Assembly (NCBI GenBank): GCA_009792885.1
Contig: WMCF01000012.1
Coordinates: forward strand, 12,671,641 to 12,735,640
Reading direction: 5' to 3'
Origin: Eremophila alpestris peregrina
Lineage: Eukaryota > Chordata > Aves > Passeriformes > Alaudidae
Length of the DNA stretch: 64,000 bases
A program made the position numbers and the translations under genes. The notes beneath the pieces were generated by a model. That model saw nothing but the letters and a program-made list of their open reading frames with translations. It was not told the origin of the DNA and did no database searches. Shown here in pieces: positions 24,583-36,102 of this stretch (position 1 is the first letter of the stretch; every line of letters begins with the position of its first letter).

Positions 24583-24655
24583 CTGTATCTGATCATGAAC
24601 TAAAGCACTAACAAAAGACTCCTCATCGAAGAATGGTGCTGCAGCATTTGTGTCT
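24583..24655 (-). other. Candidate 73-nt frame-shifting exon in the PDZ6-PDZ7 intron
   Basis: The acceptor TCTGCTCAG is preceded by a T/G-rich tract, and the donor is CAG|GTGTGT. In the phase delivered by exon 19 the segment is open for 24 codons (DTNAAAPFFDEESFVSALVH...), and it is open in neither other frame. It ends in phase 0, so joining it to exon 20 or to the 42-nt candidate gives an early stop. It could therefore be a poison exon, or it could use a poor donor two bases later that restores frame. It may simply be chance. Confidence 0.25.
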
Positions 24656-25956
24656 CTGAGCAGATGCAAGCACACACACAACCAATTTCAATCATGACAG
24701 TTGGGAGTTGTAGTTTGGAAGCCTACAGCAATAAACAATGTCACACTTTATCAACACTGACTCACCTATATTCCTGACAGCATTAGCAATAATGCAATTC
24801 ATTATATGAGCATATCCCTTTCTTTTAACAGGCTTACATTAATTCATAATCTTAAATGCGTGACAGCTATGGGACAGGCAAGTAAACCTAGTAAACCCAT
24901 AATTAAGGTACTTTGCCTACCTGTTCCCAGAATACTAGGTCTCTTCCAAGCTAGACTACTTCTTGGTGAGTATGGAATATCTTGATGTCCATTCTGAACT
25001 CAGTTCTAGCCACAGTCACCCATAGCCACACTGGGACTGGACTGATTCTTTCAAAGACACCCTCTCAAGTAAGTAGAGGCTTCTATTACCAACAATTCCC
25101 ATATCTGACCGAATCAATGTTACCACAGGCTCAACAGAGAAAACAGTCACTAGATTTTGAATCTGTAAACCCAGCATTGGTGTGTCTACAGTTCCATCCA
25201 CATCTTCAGAAACAGCCTCATTTCTGGACAATGCTTGTGGGCAAAGTTAATTCCACAACTACAGCAACCAGAAAGAATTGTATTTTAAGGCAGTTAAAAT
25301 TTTGTAAATTGTGTGAACTTGAGAAGAAGCTGTCTCCTAAAGTGTACTTCTCAAAACCTGAATTAATTACTGGAAATTTAAAACTACTACTACTACCAAA
25401 AGCAGATAGTTATGCACAAGAGCAACAGCTCATTGATATGTACTAATAAAAAATTGGAAGTGACTACAAAAAAGAGTGCTTCCATTGTTTGTCACAGACA
25501 TACTGAAATATTTTAAGCATTAATTTTCTGCACTACCATCATATTTCATACTTTCTGTCTGACACCCAAAACTAAAACCCATTTAAAAAAATAAATTATT
25601 TGTGCAATGGCCAGGACAGTCCACCTTCAAGAACCACAAACATTTTGAGAAAAATAACCTTCCTCAGAAAAGTCATACTATGAATGAAAAATTCTGTCTA
25701 ATCCTGTTCTTTCAATAAAACTAGGCAGGGCAGTAGTAATGATGATACTTGTGACAGTGATTTCTAACAACATCCAAAGCCTCTCACACAAGTGATCTCA
25801 TCTTTGAAATGTGTGGAAACGTAATCTGCAGGTGAAATATCCATCTGATGCTGCAACTTAAGGGTTAATTGACTTTCATTTAAAATACTTGCATAAATAA
25901 ACAAATCTTGATTATCAGCTTTTTCCTACCATAACTCATCACCTAGTTTTACCCAC

Positions 25957-26155
25957 TTTATGTCTGGTCCAATGAGTGAATGTCGCCTCAGCATGGCCCG
26001 GGCTTGTGCATTGGTTAAGTTTGTGGTTGACTCCTCATTAATGGACAGGATGCAGTCTCCCACACCAATCCGTCCGTCACGGCTTATTGAGCCTCCGTGG
26101 ATGACACTGCGAACTATCATTCCCAAACCATCTTTATTGGAACTTACTGTCATCC
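25957..26155 (-). CDS. MPDZ: MPDZ exon 19 of window: body of PDZ6
   Basis: The 199-nt exon is two bases, 65 codons and two bases (AA). The acceptor is TACTACAG and the donor AAA|GTGGGT. It encodes MTVSSNKDGLGMIVRSVIHG, DGRIGVGDCILSINEES and helix TNAQARAMLRRHSLIGPDI. Asn is at the first alpha2 position, as in mammals. The donor choice follows the mammalian boundary and the phase of the next exon; an alternative TGG|GTAAAA three bases downstream would break the frame. It faces the longest intron of the window (7,053 nt). Confidence 0.96.
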
Positions 26156-29100
26156 CTGTAGTAAAAACACATGAAACAGTTAATGTCTTTGAGCCACACC
26201 TCTGGGTGCCAAGATAAAGAAATGTAACTTGGGGCACAGGGAAAGGAAAAGTCAGGCAGCCAGCCTGCCAATATCATCAAGCCTGTAAATGCTGCTCTTG
26301 CTCTCCTCCTTTGAGACAGCAATTACAAATCATAATAGTAACTTTATCTTGTTGTCAGTTCAAATACTCAGTTCAATACAAGAAAAATAAGACAGTGGAA
26401 TATATAAGCAAAAAATAAGAAAGATAATGAAATTGCTAAAAAATCATTTAATATCACCACTCTTCTAATGGTTCACTGAGTTTATGCACATTTTACTTTC
26501 ATTTATGACAACTCTCTTTGGAAAGAAGGTGAAATGATTAAACAGGTAATTAATAGGCCAAAACCAAACACTTATTTTCAACAGAAAGCATGAATTAGAT
26601 CCCACTGAGATAGTGGCTGCCTTCCCACTCTCCCAGGCTGGCCTTTGCTTAGACCCAGAAAAGCATCCTGACTTCTGTGAAAGTTTGCATATCATTGTTA
26701 ATGGATAGCTCAGTATTTTACTTAAAACCTATCTGTGTATCCTACCTGTGGCACAGAAGGATACTGCTTCTTAGTACTTATACCCTTCAAATCCACTTTT
26801 TTTCCGGTAACAGGAAATAAGACATATATGCTCTTGGCTCCTCCTGTCCTATGGGGAACCTATAGGGACTGACTCATGATGGCCTTTACGCACCATTGTG
26901 ACTGTTCATACACAAATGAGCTGTCACTGTTATCTTCAGGGCAGCTGGTGTTCACGAAACAGACCCTAGTAACAGTTGCTGGAAAAATTTAGTTCTTACT
27001 GAGGCAGTGGGAAAGGCATAGTTGGAACCCCTGAAGTTCCTTAAAGGACTTCCACTGTCTTAATATTGCTTAATAAAAATCTTTCTATTTTTCTGAAATG
27101 TGGTTTGAAATTTGGTTAAGATAGTAACAGACATTACTGAGGGTAGTGTAATAGCACTTTAGGAAAACATCACACATACAACAGACCCTCTTTCCCTTTT
27201 CCTATGCTGACATCATCATTACAAATCCACAAGGCTGATGTCACGCTTTGGATACCTACAGTTTCAGGCAAAAATGCAAATGCCACTGTGAAGTTGCCAA
27301 ACTTTTTGCAGGACAATGGCATTTCAGTTTTTCTGCATTTGGGTGCTTCCCATCTTTTAAAAAATCACAGTCAAAATGTTAGAGCTCCAGCAGCAGCTGG
27401 CATAGAAGCGCTGCTGCAAACTATGGGTGACACCATTTAAAAGGTAAAAAAGAAGTGCCAGTTTTTAACTCTCAATTATTTAATTGATGCATTTGCAGCT
27501 TTCAACATCATTCATACTTCTTGACTTAGCTGCTTTTTTAAAAAATGAAAGGTAAAAGAAGTGCAAACATGTGTGTAAATTGGTCACCATGCCCAAGCTG
27601 CTTCCCAGGCCAGAGCACATTCAGACAAGAAGAAAAATGCTACAGTCAAAAGCCAGAAGAAAGCAATATTCATATGCATATTTTGTACATATCAAGATCA
27701 GTCTTATTTTTTATGCATAACATTGGGTCTGCCAATATGGACCCTACCCCAAGTTTGTATTTTCATGCTGTATTATACTTGACATGAAATTTGCTTTGAT
27801 GTTCACTTAAAAGTGCACTTTGATGTGTACTTAAAATACTTATACACATAAATAAAAACCTCTCCACTGAATGAAGAGCTTATTGTAAAGAAAACTTTTT
27901 AAACAAAATCCAGATGCTTTGAAATGCATTGTGACCTGCACTTTGGCAACGGGGCCAGTAAAGGTAGAAGTTAACCAAGTCCCTCATACCACTGGAAGAT
28001 AAACCTTATACCCATATCAGCCTTTTCTACATCTTTCTATTTTTGAGACCCTGATTTTAAACTCGATCCATTTTGAAGGATGGCTGTTTCATGGAGATGA
28101 TACGTGGCAGACTGAGCATCCAGCCATCAGAAAACAGCTTATTCCGGGTCGAGGTGCCCACTGAAATACAGCACCACAGCTGTGAAAAACTGACACCCAC
28201 CTCTGCACAGCAAGGAAGTCCTGCCTTGGGACTGTTTATGAACATCTGATTCTGTGGACATCCCATTTTAAAGCATTTGAGGAATTACTGCTAATAGCCA
28301 GCACCCACAGAAAGCCCTGCCCTAACAATCCCAGAAAGTCTTCAAGATTACGCAGTTGGCTGGAAGAACAGCACTGGGAACCTAAATCAAACCAAATGAA
28401 CACACAAGCCACTAACAGGAGGGACACATCACTGTCTTTCAACACAAAAGCCTTCCTGGCATGGACTCTTGGAGGGTTCTATTCTTGTTCTCCCCCTCAC
28501 ACTGCCCAGGGCCACACCTGAGAGCAGGACAGGACAACGAAAAACATTATAATCTGTTTTGTGCATTCACTCCAAAACGTGTTCCTAGTTAGTATGCTCA
28601 GGAAGTTGCAGATTGAAGATATCTAAAAAAATTAGAACTTCACTACAAAATTATAATACCATTAAGCCAAAAATACTATCTATTAAATTTAGCAATGACA
28701 TGATTTTCAGAAACACTGATGGACTTTGGATTCAAGTACAAATTTGAGGCAAGAAAGCAAACAGCTTGCTTAGTTTCTTGCATCCTCAGGAAGCAAGACC
28801 ATTTTGCATTTCCAAACATTTGAAAGTCTCATCTGCAGCTCTTTGACCACAGTGTTCTTGTACAGCATTCCTTGGCTATATCTTGGTTTTCCACTATATT
28901 AGAACATTGAAAAACAATGCATCAGAACTGTTCTGTTAAAATTCAGGAAGACTAAACTCCTTTATCAGAAAACAAATTCTCAGTGAGACTGCACATTTCA
29001 CTTTTGTGTTCACAGTGACAGCAAGTGGATCCAGTACCATCACAGCCAAACAGGGCAAGAGCAGAAAAAAAAAGAATATCCTGTCTCCCCGAAATGGAAA

Positions 29101-29192
29101 ATATTTAGTTTTTACTAATACAGTGGGGAACATACAAGGGAAATTAACAACCATATTCCTGAAGAATTTACAGAAACAGTTTGCTAACTTAC
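26156..29192 (-). other. MPDZ: Intron inside the PDZ6 binding loop
   Basis: 3,037 nt, splitting the Gly codon of the PDZ6 loop. No recognised element. Confidence 0.6.
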
Positions 29193-29316
29193 CTAGGCTT
29201 GAATTGCCTTTTGCAATACTAATAGTCTTCTCATACATGTTTTTGACTGAATTTGGGGATGTGGAACTTCCCTCCAAAGATCCTGGGCATCTCTTTTCCA
29301 TTAAAAGCAACTGATC
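29193..29316 (-). CDS. MPDZ: MPDZ exon 18 of window: lead-in and first strand of PDZ6
   Basis: The 124-nt exon is 41 codons plus one base of a Gly codon. The acceptor is TTTTTTTAG and the donor CTAG|GTAAGT. After a linker (DQLLLMEKRCPGSLEGSS) it encodes YEKTISIAKGNSSLG, the first strand of PDZ6 and the beginning of its binding loop. The splice falls inside the Gly codon of the loop. Mammals have ERTINIAKGNSSLG. The 886-nt intron downstream holds nothing recognised. Confidence 0.96.
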
Positions 29317-30202
29317 CTAAAAAAAGGGAAAATAACACCAGTTCAGATTACCAAGATAAAAATATGACTGGTCATACTGATCTCTACTTTTTGCCCTACA
29401 AAAAAGCCATTCACAAAAATAAGTCAAATTCCTTATACAGACATCGGAAAAGTCAGTTTGTCAAAGATCAAAGACCATGATTTCTGTTTTCATTCAGGCA
29501 ACATACCAAATCTATCACAAAGCACAATTTTAATTTAGGGACATCAAAATTACTAGAATGAATTAATGGGCTTCAGATTCATTCACCACAGGTGTCTGAC
29601 AATCTGCCAGTACTAATGTAACAAATCTTGTAAGAAACTGCAGCTAAGCATTTCTTAATAAATCACTGAATGGAAAAAATAAGAAACACATGTCACAGCA
29701 ACTGTCATATAAAGTATGTTTGCACCCTGTAGCATCACAGGTCAGTTTGTGAGCTGAACTGCACAGGCTTGCAAGGACACCATGCTGCAAGACATTCACA
29801 CCACCCTCCCTTGGCTTCCTAGGCCCGAGTGCAGCTGTGCACTTCCTACTTGCACTCGTGCCCCTCTGAAGGTTAACAAGGGCTAAGAAAACCCCCCTGT
29901 CCTGCCCAGAGGGTACACTGTGGTCCTGCATGGCCTGAGAAGACTTGTATACACTCCTATACTGACAGCCTCTGAGAAAATACAATCTTGATGACACAAA
30001 CAATGTCCTGTTTTGGAAAGGTCTCTATCCCAAAGTTTTGATGTGAGATAACACATCCGAAGGACATTAATAATCCAATAAATATATATGGCTATTGGCC
30101 TGTGACAATTTCTGCAGGAAATTCGTTGGCCTAATTACAGGCTTTATTTATGTTTTTTCATTATTATTAATTAAAAAAAAAGGGCTTTAAAAAAATAATT
30201 AC

Positions 30203-30490
30203 TTTTTCATTGGGATCAAGCTGTGTAGTAGTAGCAAGGCTTGTATTTAGTACAACTTCTGATGCTGTCTGAGATCCAGTCCATGTTGATGTATTTTCAC
30301 TTTCATTTTGGTTGATAGCTGAAACCTCCAGGGTCAGAAGATCTGTTTTAGTAAAATCACTTGCAGTTTCCAGGCTACTGTCCACTACAGACTTTTCATC
30401 TCTCAGTCTCTGATTCAGATTCATGTTGTACAGATTCTTCTCAGATACATGGAAATCAGCTGCAGCATTTGGGCATTCCTCCCCAACAGA
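30203..30490 (-). CDS. MPDZ: MPDZ exon 17 of window: PDZ5-PDZ6 linker, part 3
   Basis: This is the longest exon here: 96 codons, phase 0 at both ends. The acceptor is TTGAACAG and the donor AAA|GTAATT. It is a polar, probably disordered linker with SEKNLYNMNLNQRLRDE, ETASDFTK and NESENTSTWTGSQTASEVV. The mammalian counterpart is similar in composition and has short matches (ENT..WT.S, SEV). Identity is much lower than in the PDZ exons. No domain or membrane segment is visible. Confidence 0.92.
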
Positions 30491-33309
30491 CTGTTCAAAA
30501 TAGGAGACAATGAACAATCACCATTCATTTGTAGTATAATTGAAAACCACATTTCATGCTAAAACCTTAAACAAAAACTAATCCCATAGAATTTAAATAT
30601 ACTACTGTAAGATCAGCAAGATCAACCTCACCTGCAGTTCCCTGCAGACATTCATTCTACTATAAAGTGAACTTGATTTCTTAGACCATTTCTTCTGCTT
30701 GATAATACCAGAAATCAGTAAAATAAGTTACTAACTCTAATGACTCCAGTAAGTTTTTAAGAGTCAAGCATTCAACTGTTTTTCTCAGGCGAAAGAATTT
30801 TGCAAGACCAATGTCCTTACTTTTAGCACACTAAGCAAGCAAAGAGGAATTTCAAGCAGCTCAGACAATAGGAATCCAACATTATCATCCATTTAACTGA
30901 GCAGAAACATATTAAGATTTCTCTTCCTCAGAAAGATTGTCAAGTGAAAACTTGGTCAAACCTCAGCAAAAGGTGAATATGGGGTATTTGAAGTGTGTCA
31001 ACAATGCAATACAACAATGCAACTACAGAAGTTTACAACTTAATAATTACTGTAAATCTACCAATTATGGCTGCAGTACTAGGACTAAGTTCTCTACACA
31101 TTTGTTTAGACTTCCAAGATTCTGAGGCCCTGCCTTTGAAATATTTCAAGGGATTTCAATAATCACAACACTATGGAAAAAAATCAAACTTCAAATATTC
31201 CCTAGCTGACCTTTTAAAGTAAATTATTTTTAAAAAATGTAGGGCATTAGATTTTAAAAAGATGTATCAAGGACTCAGAAGTTAGACTTAGAGGCTTTGT
31301 ATCAATATTAGGGATTTTTTTTCTGAAATTCAATAAAAGAACTAAAGTCAACTACCTCTATCTGTCTTAGTTGTTATTTACTGGTCCTTTCAATTGTTCC
31401 ACTACTTCTCCAAACAACTGGGGAGACATGCTTGTCAGGACTGGAGGATATTTTGCAACATTTTGTCACAAGAGCTTTAGAATTAGTCTTTGTCAACTTC
31501 CATGAAGTGCATACATGCTTGTTCTGTCCCCAGACAAGAATCAAAACAGACTTACCAGTAAATAAGTGGCTTAAGTAACAGCTGAGAAGGTAATTGAGCA
31601 GAGCCTAAATACAACTAATCTGCATGATATAATCAATGACATAATTTCCTACCTTTTTGAGAACAGAACACAATACTATAATCTATTTAATTTTTTATAA
31701 GGTTTCAAATACAATTGGGACATCTACTTTAAAGTCTGTTTTGTACCCATTTCTAGATCAGTGAAAACAAGCATCAAATTATACGCAACATTTATTTCAT
31801 ATGCCGTTTATACATATTAAGAGTTTCACCACATACTCATTGTTAATTTTTGTTTCACTTAAAGAAAAGCCAGTGCTGTAAATTTTTAGGACAAACACAA
31901 TTTCAAGAATTCATAACTATATTAACATGTGGTCTCACGAGAGCATCTGCATTATTTTAAGTTCTTCAACACCTTTTTCAAATGTGACACCAAAGTGACA
32001 CTCCGAACCTGCCAACTGCCCTGCAGCCAGAAATAACTGAAATATCTCTGCATTCCTCACAGCATTAGATAGTGTTGTTTTAGTTTTTATTGCATTTTAC
32101 TTGCTTCAAAAGTCTTCATTAATAAACAGATTTTCCCACTATTTTTGTTTTTTGAATCATTAATACGTTACTTGATAAGAACTTAATACTCACTTCATAC
32201 TGGTGTACAGAGATGAACACTGAAAAGTCAGAACTATGGTATTTTAAAAGAGTATGTAAACCAAAGCCATGTTTAAGTCAATGGTGAAAATAGCTGAAGA
32301 CTTTCTAGAGCTGCAATATGATATATAATGTGAATCCAGTCTCTATCTCACAAAATACTGCTAAGCATGTAAAATGCATTATCCATTTAAGTAACAATTA
32401 CAGAGTTAAACAATGCAAGCTGTCCCACTGGCACAGCAAAGATATGCTCTTCTGCGGATTAGGAGAAACCATTAGAAGATGAATCTAGCTTTCTAACCCG
32501 TGCCTCATAAGTGCTAAACACATTTCAGAAGGGTTAACAGGAGTTACTGCAGCTCAGGTGTGGCAGAAAAAGCAGCAGCTACTCTACTTAAGACCTGATA
32601 CTGCAAACCCAGTGGTTTTCAATGAAGACTAGGAGAATGGAATTGGAAAGTCTAGGTTAGTGAAATAAATCTAAAGATTTAAAAGAAAGAAAGAACATGA
32701 AAAAACATGGAAAGAAAGAAAACACAATCAGGTCATTATGGGTATGCGACCAAGAACCAAAAAAGCTACTGATCTTCTTAATACTCTTAAATAAATCTTC
32801 ATTTATTGCTTTACATAAAAATTATTAGCGGAGTTTTGATATATATGGATTTAATTATAGCATTATTATGAAAATTTCATTCAAAACCACAGAGACATAC
32901 TAACTATGAAGCATAAAAGCAAAAATCAGGGTAAAAATTTACACTGGCTTTTCATCCTAAAATATAGAGCAACAGAGTAATTTTGTGCTACCACTCTTTA
33001 GTATGCTTTGAATAAAAATTGTATTTTTCTTGCAGACTGCTCACCACACTTTTAATACTACAAACATCTCACCATACTCTGGCTAAATCATGCTCCATCT
33101 AGCAAAAATCCAAGCTTTGTGCCTTCTATCTGCCTCTCTCTTCACCAAAGATATCTGCAAGACATCAGCACTTCTCTAAACAAAATTTTATCCTGGTAAC
33201 AAATAGAGCATTTTGACCCAGGTTGACACAAAACATTTATATCTGATAGTACAGCCTGTTCACACTTCAAATCAAAGTTTGCCATCAATAAAACCATCCT
33301 GGATTTTAC
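30491..33309 (-). other. MPDZ: Intron between exons 16 and 17
   Basis: 2,819 nt, AT-rich, nothing recognised. Confidence 0.6.
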
Positions 33310-33465
33310 CTTTGCAGTTGGTAATGGAAGAGAGAAGTTGTTCACATCACTGCTGCAGGCACTGTCATGCAGAGCTCTCACTGAATCCTGGAAGACGTCT
33401 CTCTCCAGAGAATACTGCGATTCAAAGGTGGACTCATCCGCTAGATCTGCCTCACCAGAGTCCAC
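33310..33465 (-). CDS. MPDZ: MPDZ exon 16 of window: PDZ5-PDZ6 linker, part 2
   Basis: The exon has 52 codons, phase 0 at both ends. The acceptor is TTGTTAG and the donor AAG|GTAAAA. It encodes VDSGEADLADESTFESQYS, matching mammalian DADLVDESTFESPYS, then a Ser-rich stretch (SACSSDVNN) and LPLPTAK. No domain is recognisable; it is probably disordered. The 2,819-nt intron that follows is featureless except for AT-rich sequence. Confidence 0.95.
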
Positions 33466-33798
33466 CTAACAACAAAAGCAATTCAATCAGACAGGCTGTT
33501 GCCATCACGCCACATAAGCCCCAAGCACATGCACACCAGTCACTACATACTGACACTTTTTCTTTTTCATTCCATGTTTTAGACGGAAATTACATTCACA
33601 CAGTGAAGTAGGAAAATTTCCTGCTCCCAGTAAATCTGTGTTACTACTTCTTCAAAGGTTGCAAAGAATATCTGAAGTAAGAGTCTGAACCAGAATAAGT
33701 TGCGGGGCTGAGGCACGCTCATGCCTATTAACAGAAGTACAGTGTTGGGAGAATTCTGCTGTACTTCTTGGCGTCTGTATTTTGATTTCTTTGGGGCT

Positions 33799-33835
33799 TT
33801 TTTTTTTTTCTTTTTAATTTTCTTTTACAAAAATT
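33799..33835. repeat. T-rich low-complexity tract
   Basis: Long T runs with single C or A breaks; intronic. Confidence 0.75.
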
Positions 33836-34117
33836 AGCATGGAAAAAATAATGAGCTTCACTTGGTGCCACATGTCAGGAATGCTCCCTTGACTCAACTT
33901 CTTAGGCTCAGTTATTTTTATAGTCTTTTAAAAACAATCTGGAAACTGCAGTGCTTTACAGTGCATTTATATGAAAAATTATGTGATTTTTTAAAATAGA
34001 TTTTAAATTATTTTGCTTTTAACAACAGATTACTACGGGCATTCCTATATTTCTATTTCTCTTACATGAGAAATAAATTTTTTTAAAAAGTTTCAGACAT
34101 TGACATGGCTAGTATTT

Positions 34118-34152
34118 CCCCCCCCTTTTTTTTTAATTAAAATTTTTTTCCA
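34118..34152. repeat. C-run followed by T-rich tract
   Basis: Eight C, then ten T, then AATTAAAATTTTTTT; intronic, with no other signal. Confidence 0.75.
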
Positions 34153-35278
34153 AGACTCATATTCTTTTAAATACTAGAATAAAATTAAGCCCTAAAAACC
34201 CTAATTTATGGCTTCATACACTGCACTTTGATTATTATTTCATTTCCCTGGCAGAGCTCAAGAACATAGTGCAGGCTACCAAAATGATCACTGGGTTAAG
34301 AGCCATGCCCATATCATAAACTTTTATGAAGCAGATGAGTGCACCCATCTACAGAGATGGGATCTCACTTGTTTTTCAGCCCCTGTGGTTAATCATATTA
34401 TGAATCCATTATAGCAGTAGCAACAATCCGCAGTAATTTAACACACTGATTCCTTTTCAGGGTAAGAAGGATTATTTTTTATTATGATTTCAAACCTACA
34501 GACTTAAATGCTAATCCAAACTGTTTCTTTGCTGTAACTTCTCTCAGCTCATCTTCTTGAAAATGCATATTCATTTTACCAAAGCTATGCCCTAAAAAAA
34601 GTATTGTGAAAATTCAGGATCTGTAAAATCTGAGTACAGATCTGTCCACGAAAAACAGTCTCTCATATGTGCACTCTCAAAACATATCTTCAGCTGGGTA
34701 ACTGCACATTTAGTTTCCTATTTTGCACAATTAATTAGACAACTGACAAACCTGACTGACAATTTTGTTATAACATTTGTTTTCATTGCTTTTTTTTAAA
34801 GTTTTTTTTTTATAGGAACCACGTATGGAAGTCAAATTTTTTAGATAGTTTTAATCTGATCATTTCAACACATCTTTAATAAAGGTTATTTAGAATATAA
34901 AACTCATGCTTCTCAATGAATGGAGCAAGACAAATACTGTTATCTAACTGCTAAAGGTAACAAACTCAGGAATTAAAAATATGCAATCTTTTTTAAAAGC
35001 CAGTTGTTAAGTCAGCTTGTCGTCTGCAAATGTGAAAAAACAGCAAACCTGCTGGAAGCAGTAATGCAGAGATTTTCACCTTGACAGGATCCATTCCAGG
35101 TTTTTGTTTAACTTTGAGTTTTTCTCTAATTAACTAAGTTCTGGTGTTTAGAAGCTGCTTCTCTGTTCAAGTCCCCAGAAAATGAGGACCTAACAATTTC
35201 AACATCAGATCCAGACCAGAACAATCATACAAATACATACTTGGAATACCTACAGACACATGTGTATTCTGGGTTGGG

Positions 35279-35327
35279 GTGTTTTTTGGTTTGTTTTTTG
35301 TTTGTTTTGTTTGTTTGTTTGTTTTTT
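35279..35327 (+). repeat. (GTTT)n microsatellite
   Basis: Imperfect GTTT units end in five clean copies; about 49 nt, in the intron between exons 15 and 16. Confidence 0.85.
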
Positions 35328-35985
35328 CTGGGAGGAAGTGTTGGATGATTTTTTGCTTTTTTGTAGTGCCCTATTTCCTGTGTCTTTTTAATCTGTTTTC
35401 TTATTGGTAACTTCTTGGCTATGTAAGGCACTGAGTGCTCAGGTAAGCCGCATTGTTTGTACAAGTGAACACCTTTTGACCTTGTAAATCTCATAATCAC
35501 TGATTGATGTTGAAGGCTGAAGAATATTATTAGAATGAAGTATTTGCAGCTTTTGAAGACAGACAGTGTTCCTTTTAAGGCTGGATTACATGCAAAAAGA
35601 GAATACCAGAAACTTTTCACAGTAGAAAAGTGATGTACTATGACACATAGAAAAATAAGCACATGAACATTTCTCTAAAAAGGTGAGATGTCCAAAGGGC
35701 TGGTCAGTGCATGCAAGGACGAGTGAATAGCCATGCACTTTTGAAAGCATCAGCAAAATACTTTTCCTCAGCAATTAACATATCATGGGACAGATTCACA
35801 GCTCATGCAAAAAACCCAAGTATCTAGATGCCAGTTTTTACAAAGTCAGAATCCATCCCATCTATGGTGGATAAGTAATGTGGAGACAGCAAACACTGAA
35901 AAATAAGCATGGACAGTGACAAGGCAACTCCTTTTACTACAAAATGAGAAGACTGAAGAAATCTGTGGTAAGTTGGGCCACTAAC

Positions 35986-36102
35986 CAGAGCCAGCTCAGC
36001 ACGGAAGAGGGCTGTATCAGCTGGCCCCTCCTCCTCAAGTGACTGGGCAGTGTAGAAAAAGCAATCTTCCTTAGCAGAGACATAGCCCTCCTCAGGCGAA
36101 AG
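35986..36102 (-). CDS. MPDZ: MPDZ exon 15 of window: PDZ5-PDZ6 linker, part 1
   Basis: The exon has 39 codons, phase 0 at both ends. The acceptor is TTTCTGCAG and the donor CTG|GTTAGT (T at +3). It begins LSPEEGYVSAKED, conserved in mammals, and continues as an acidic linker ending ALFRAELAL. Its length is a multiple of three, as for the next two exons, so this linker can be shortened without changing frame. Confidence 0.95.

Larger units (their letters stand above)
18904..25956 (-). other. MPDZ: Longest intron of the window (PDZ6 to exon 20)
   Basis: 7,053 nt, phase 2. It contains the two exon-like candidates (23087-23128, 24583-24655), the 18-bp and 15-bp duplications, the AT/CA tract, the purine-rich tract and a 154-codon plus-strand frame at 24982-25446. 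No transposon family was recognised, so its length is not explained by recent insertions. Confidence 0.65.
33466..35985 (-). other. MPDZ: Intron between exons 15 and 16
   Basis: 2,520 nt with the T-rich, C/T and (GTTT)n tracts listed separately. A 145-codon minus-strand frame at 35225-35662 overlaps the (GTTT)n tract and is not a gene. Confidence 0.6.

Noticed and set aside
25954..25956. Donor TGG|GTAAAA three bases after the chosen end of exon 19
   Set aside because: It would leave phase 0 and put exon 20 in the wrong frame, losing the conserved ITYVPAE.
35225..35662. 145-codon minus-strand open frame
   Set aside because: Much of it is the translated (GTTT)n tract (Asn/Lys/Thr/Gln repeats); no conserved feature.
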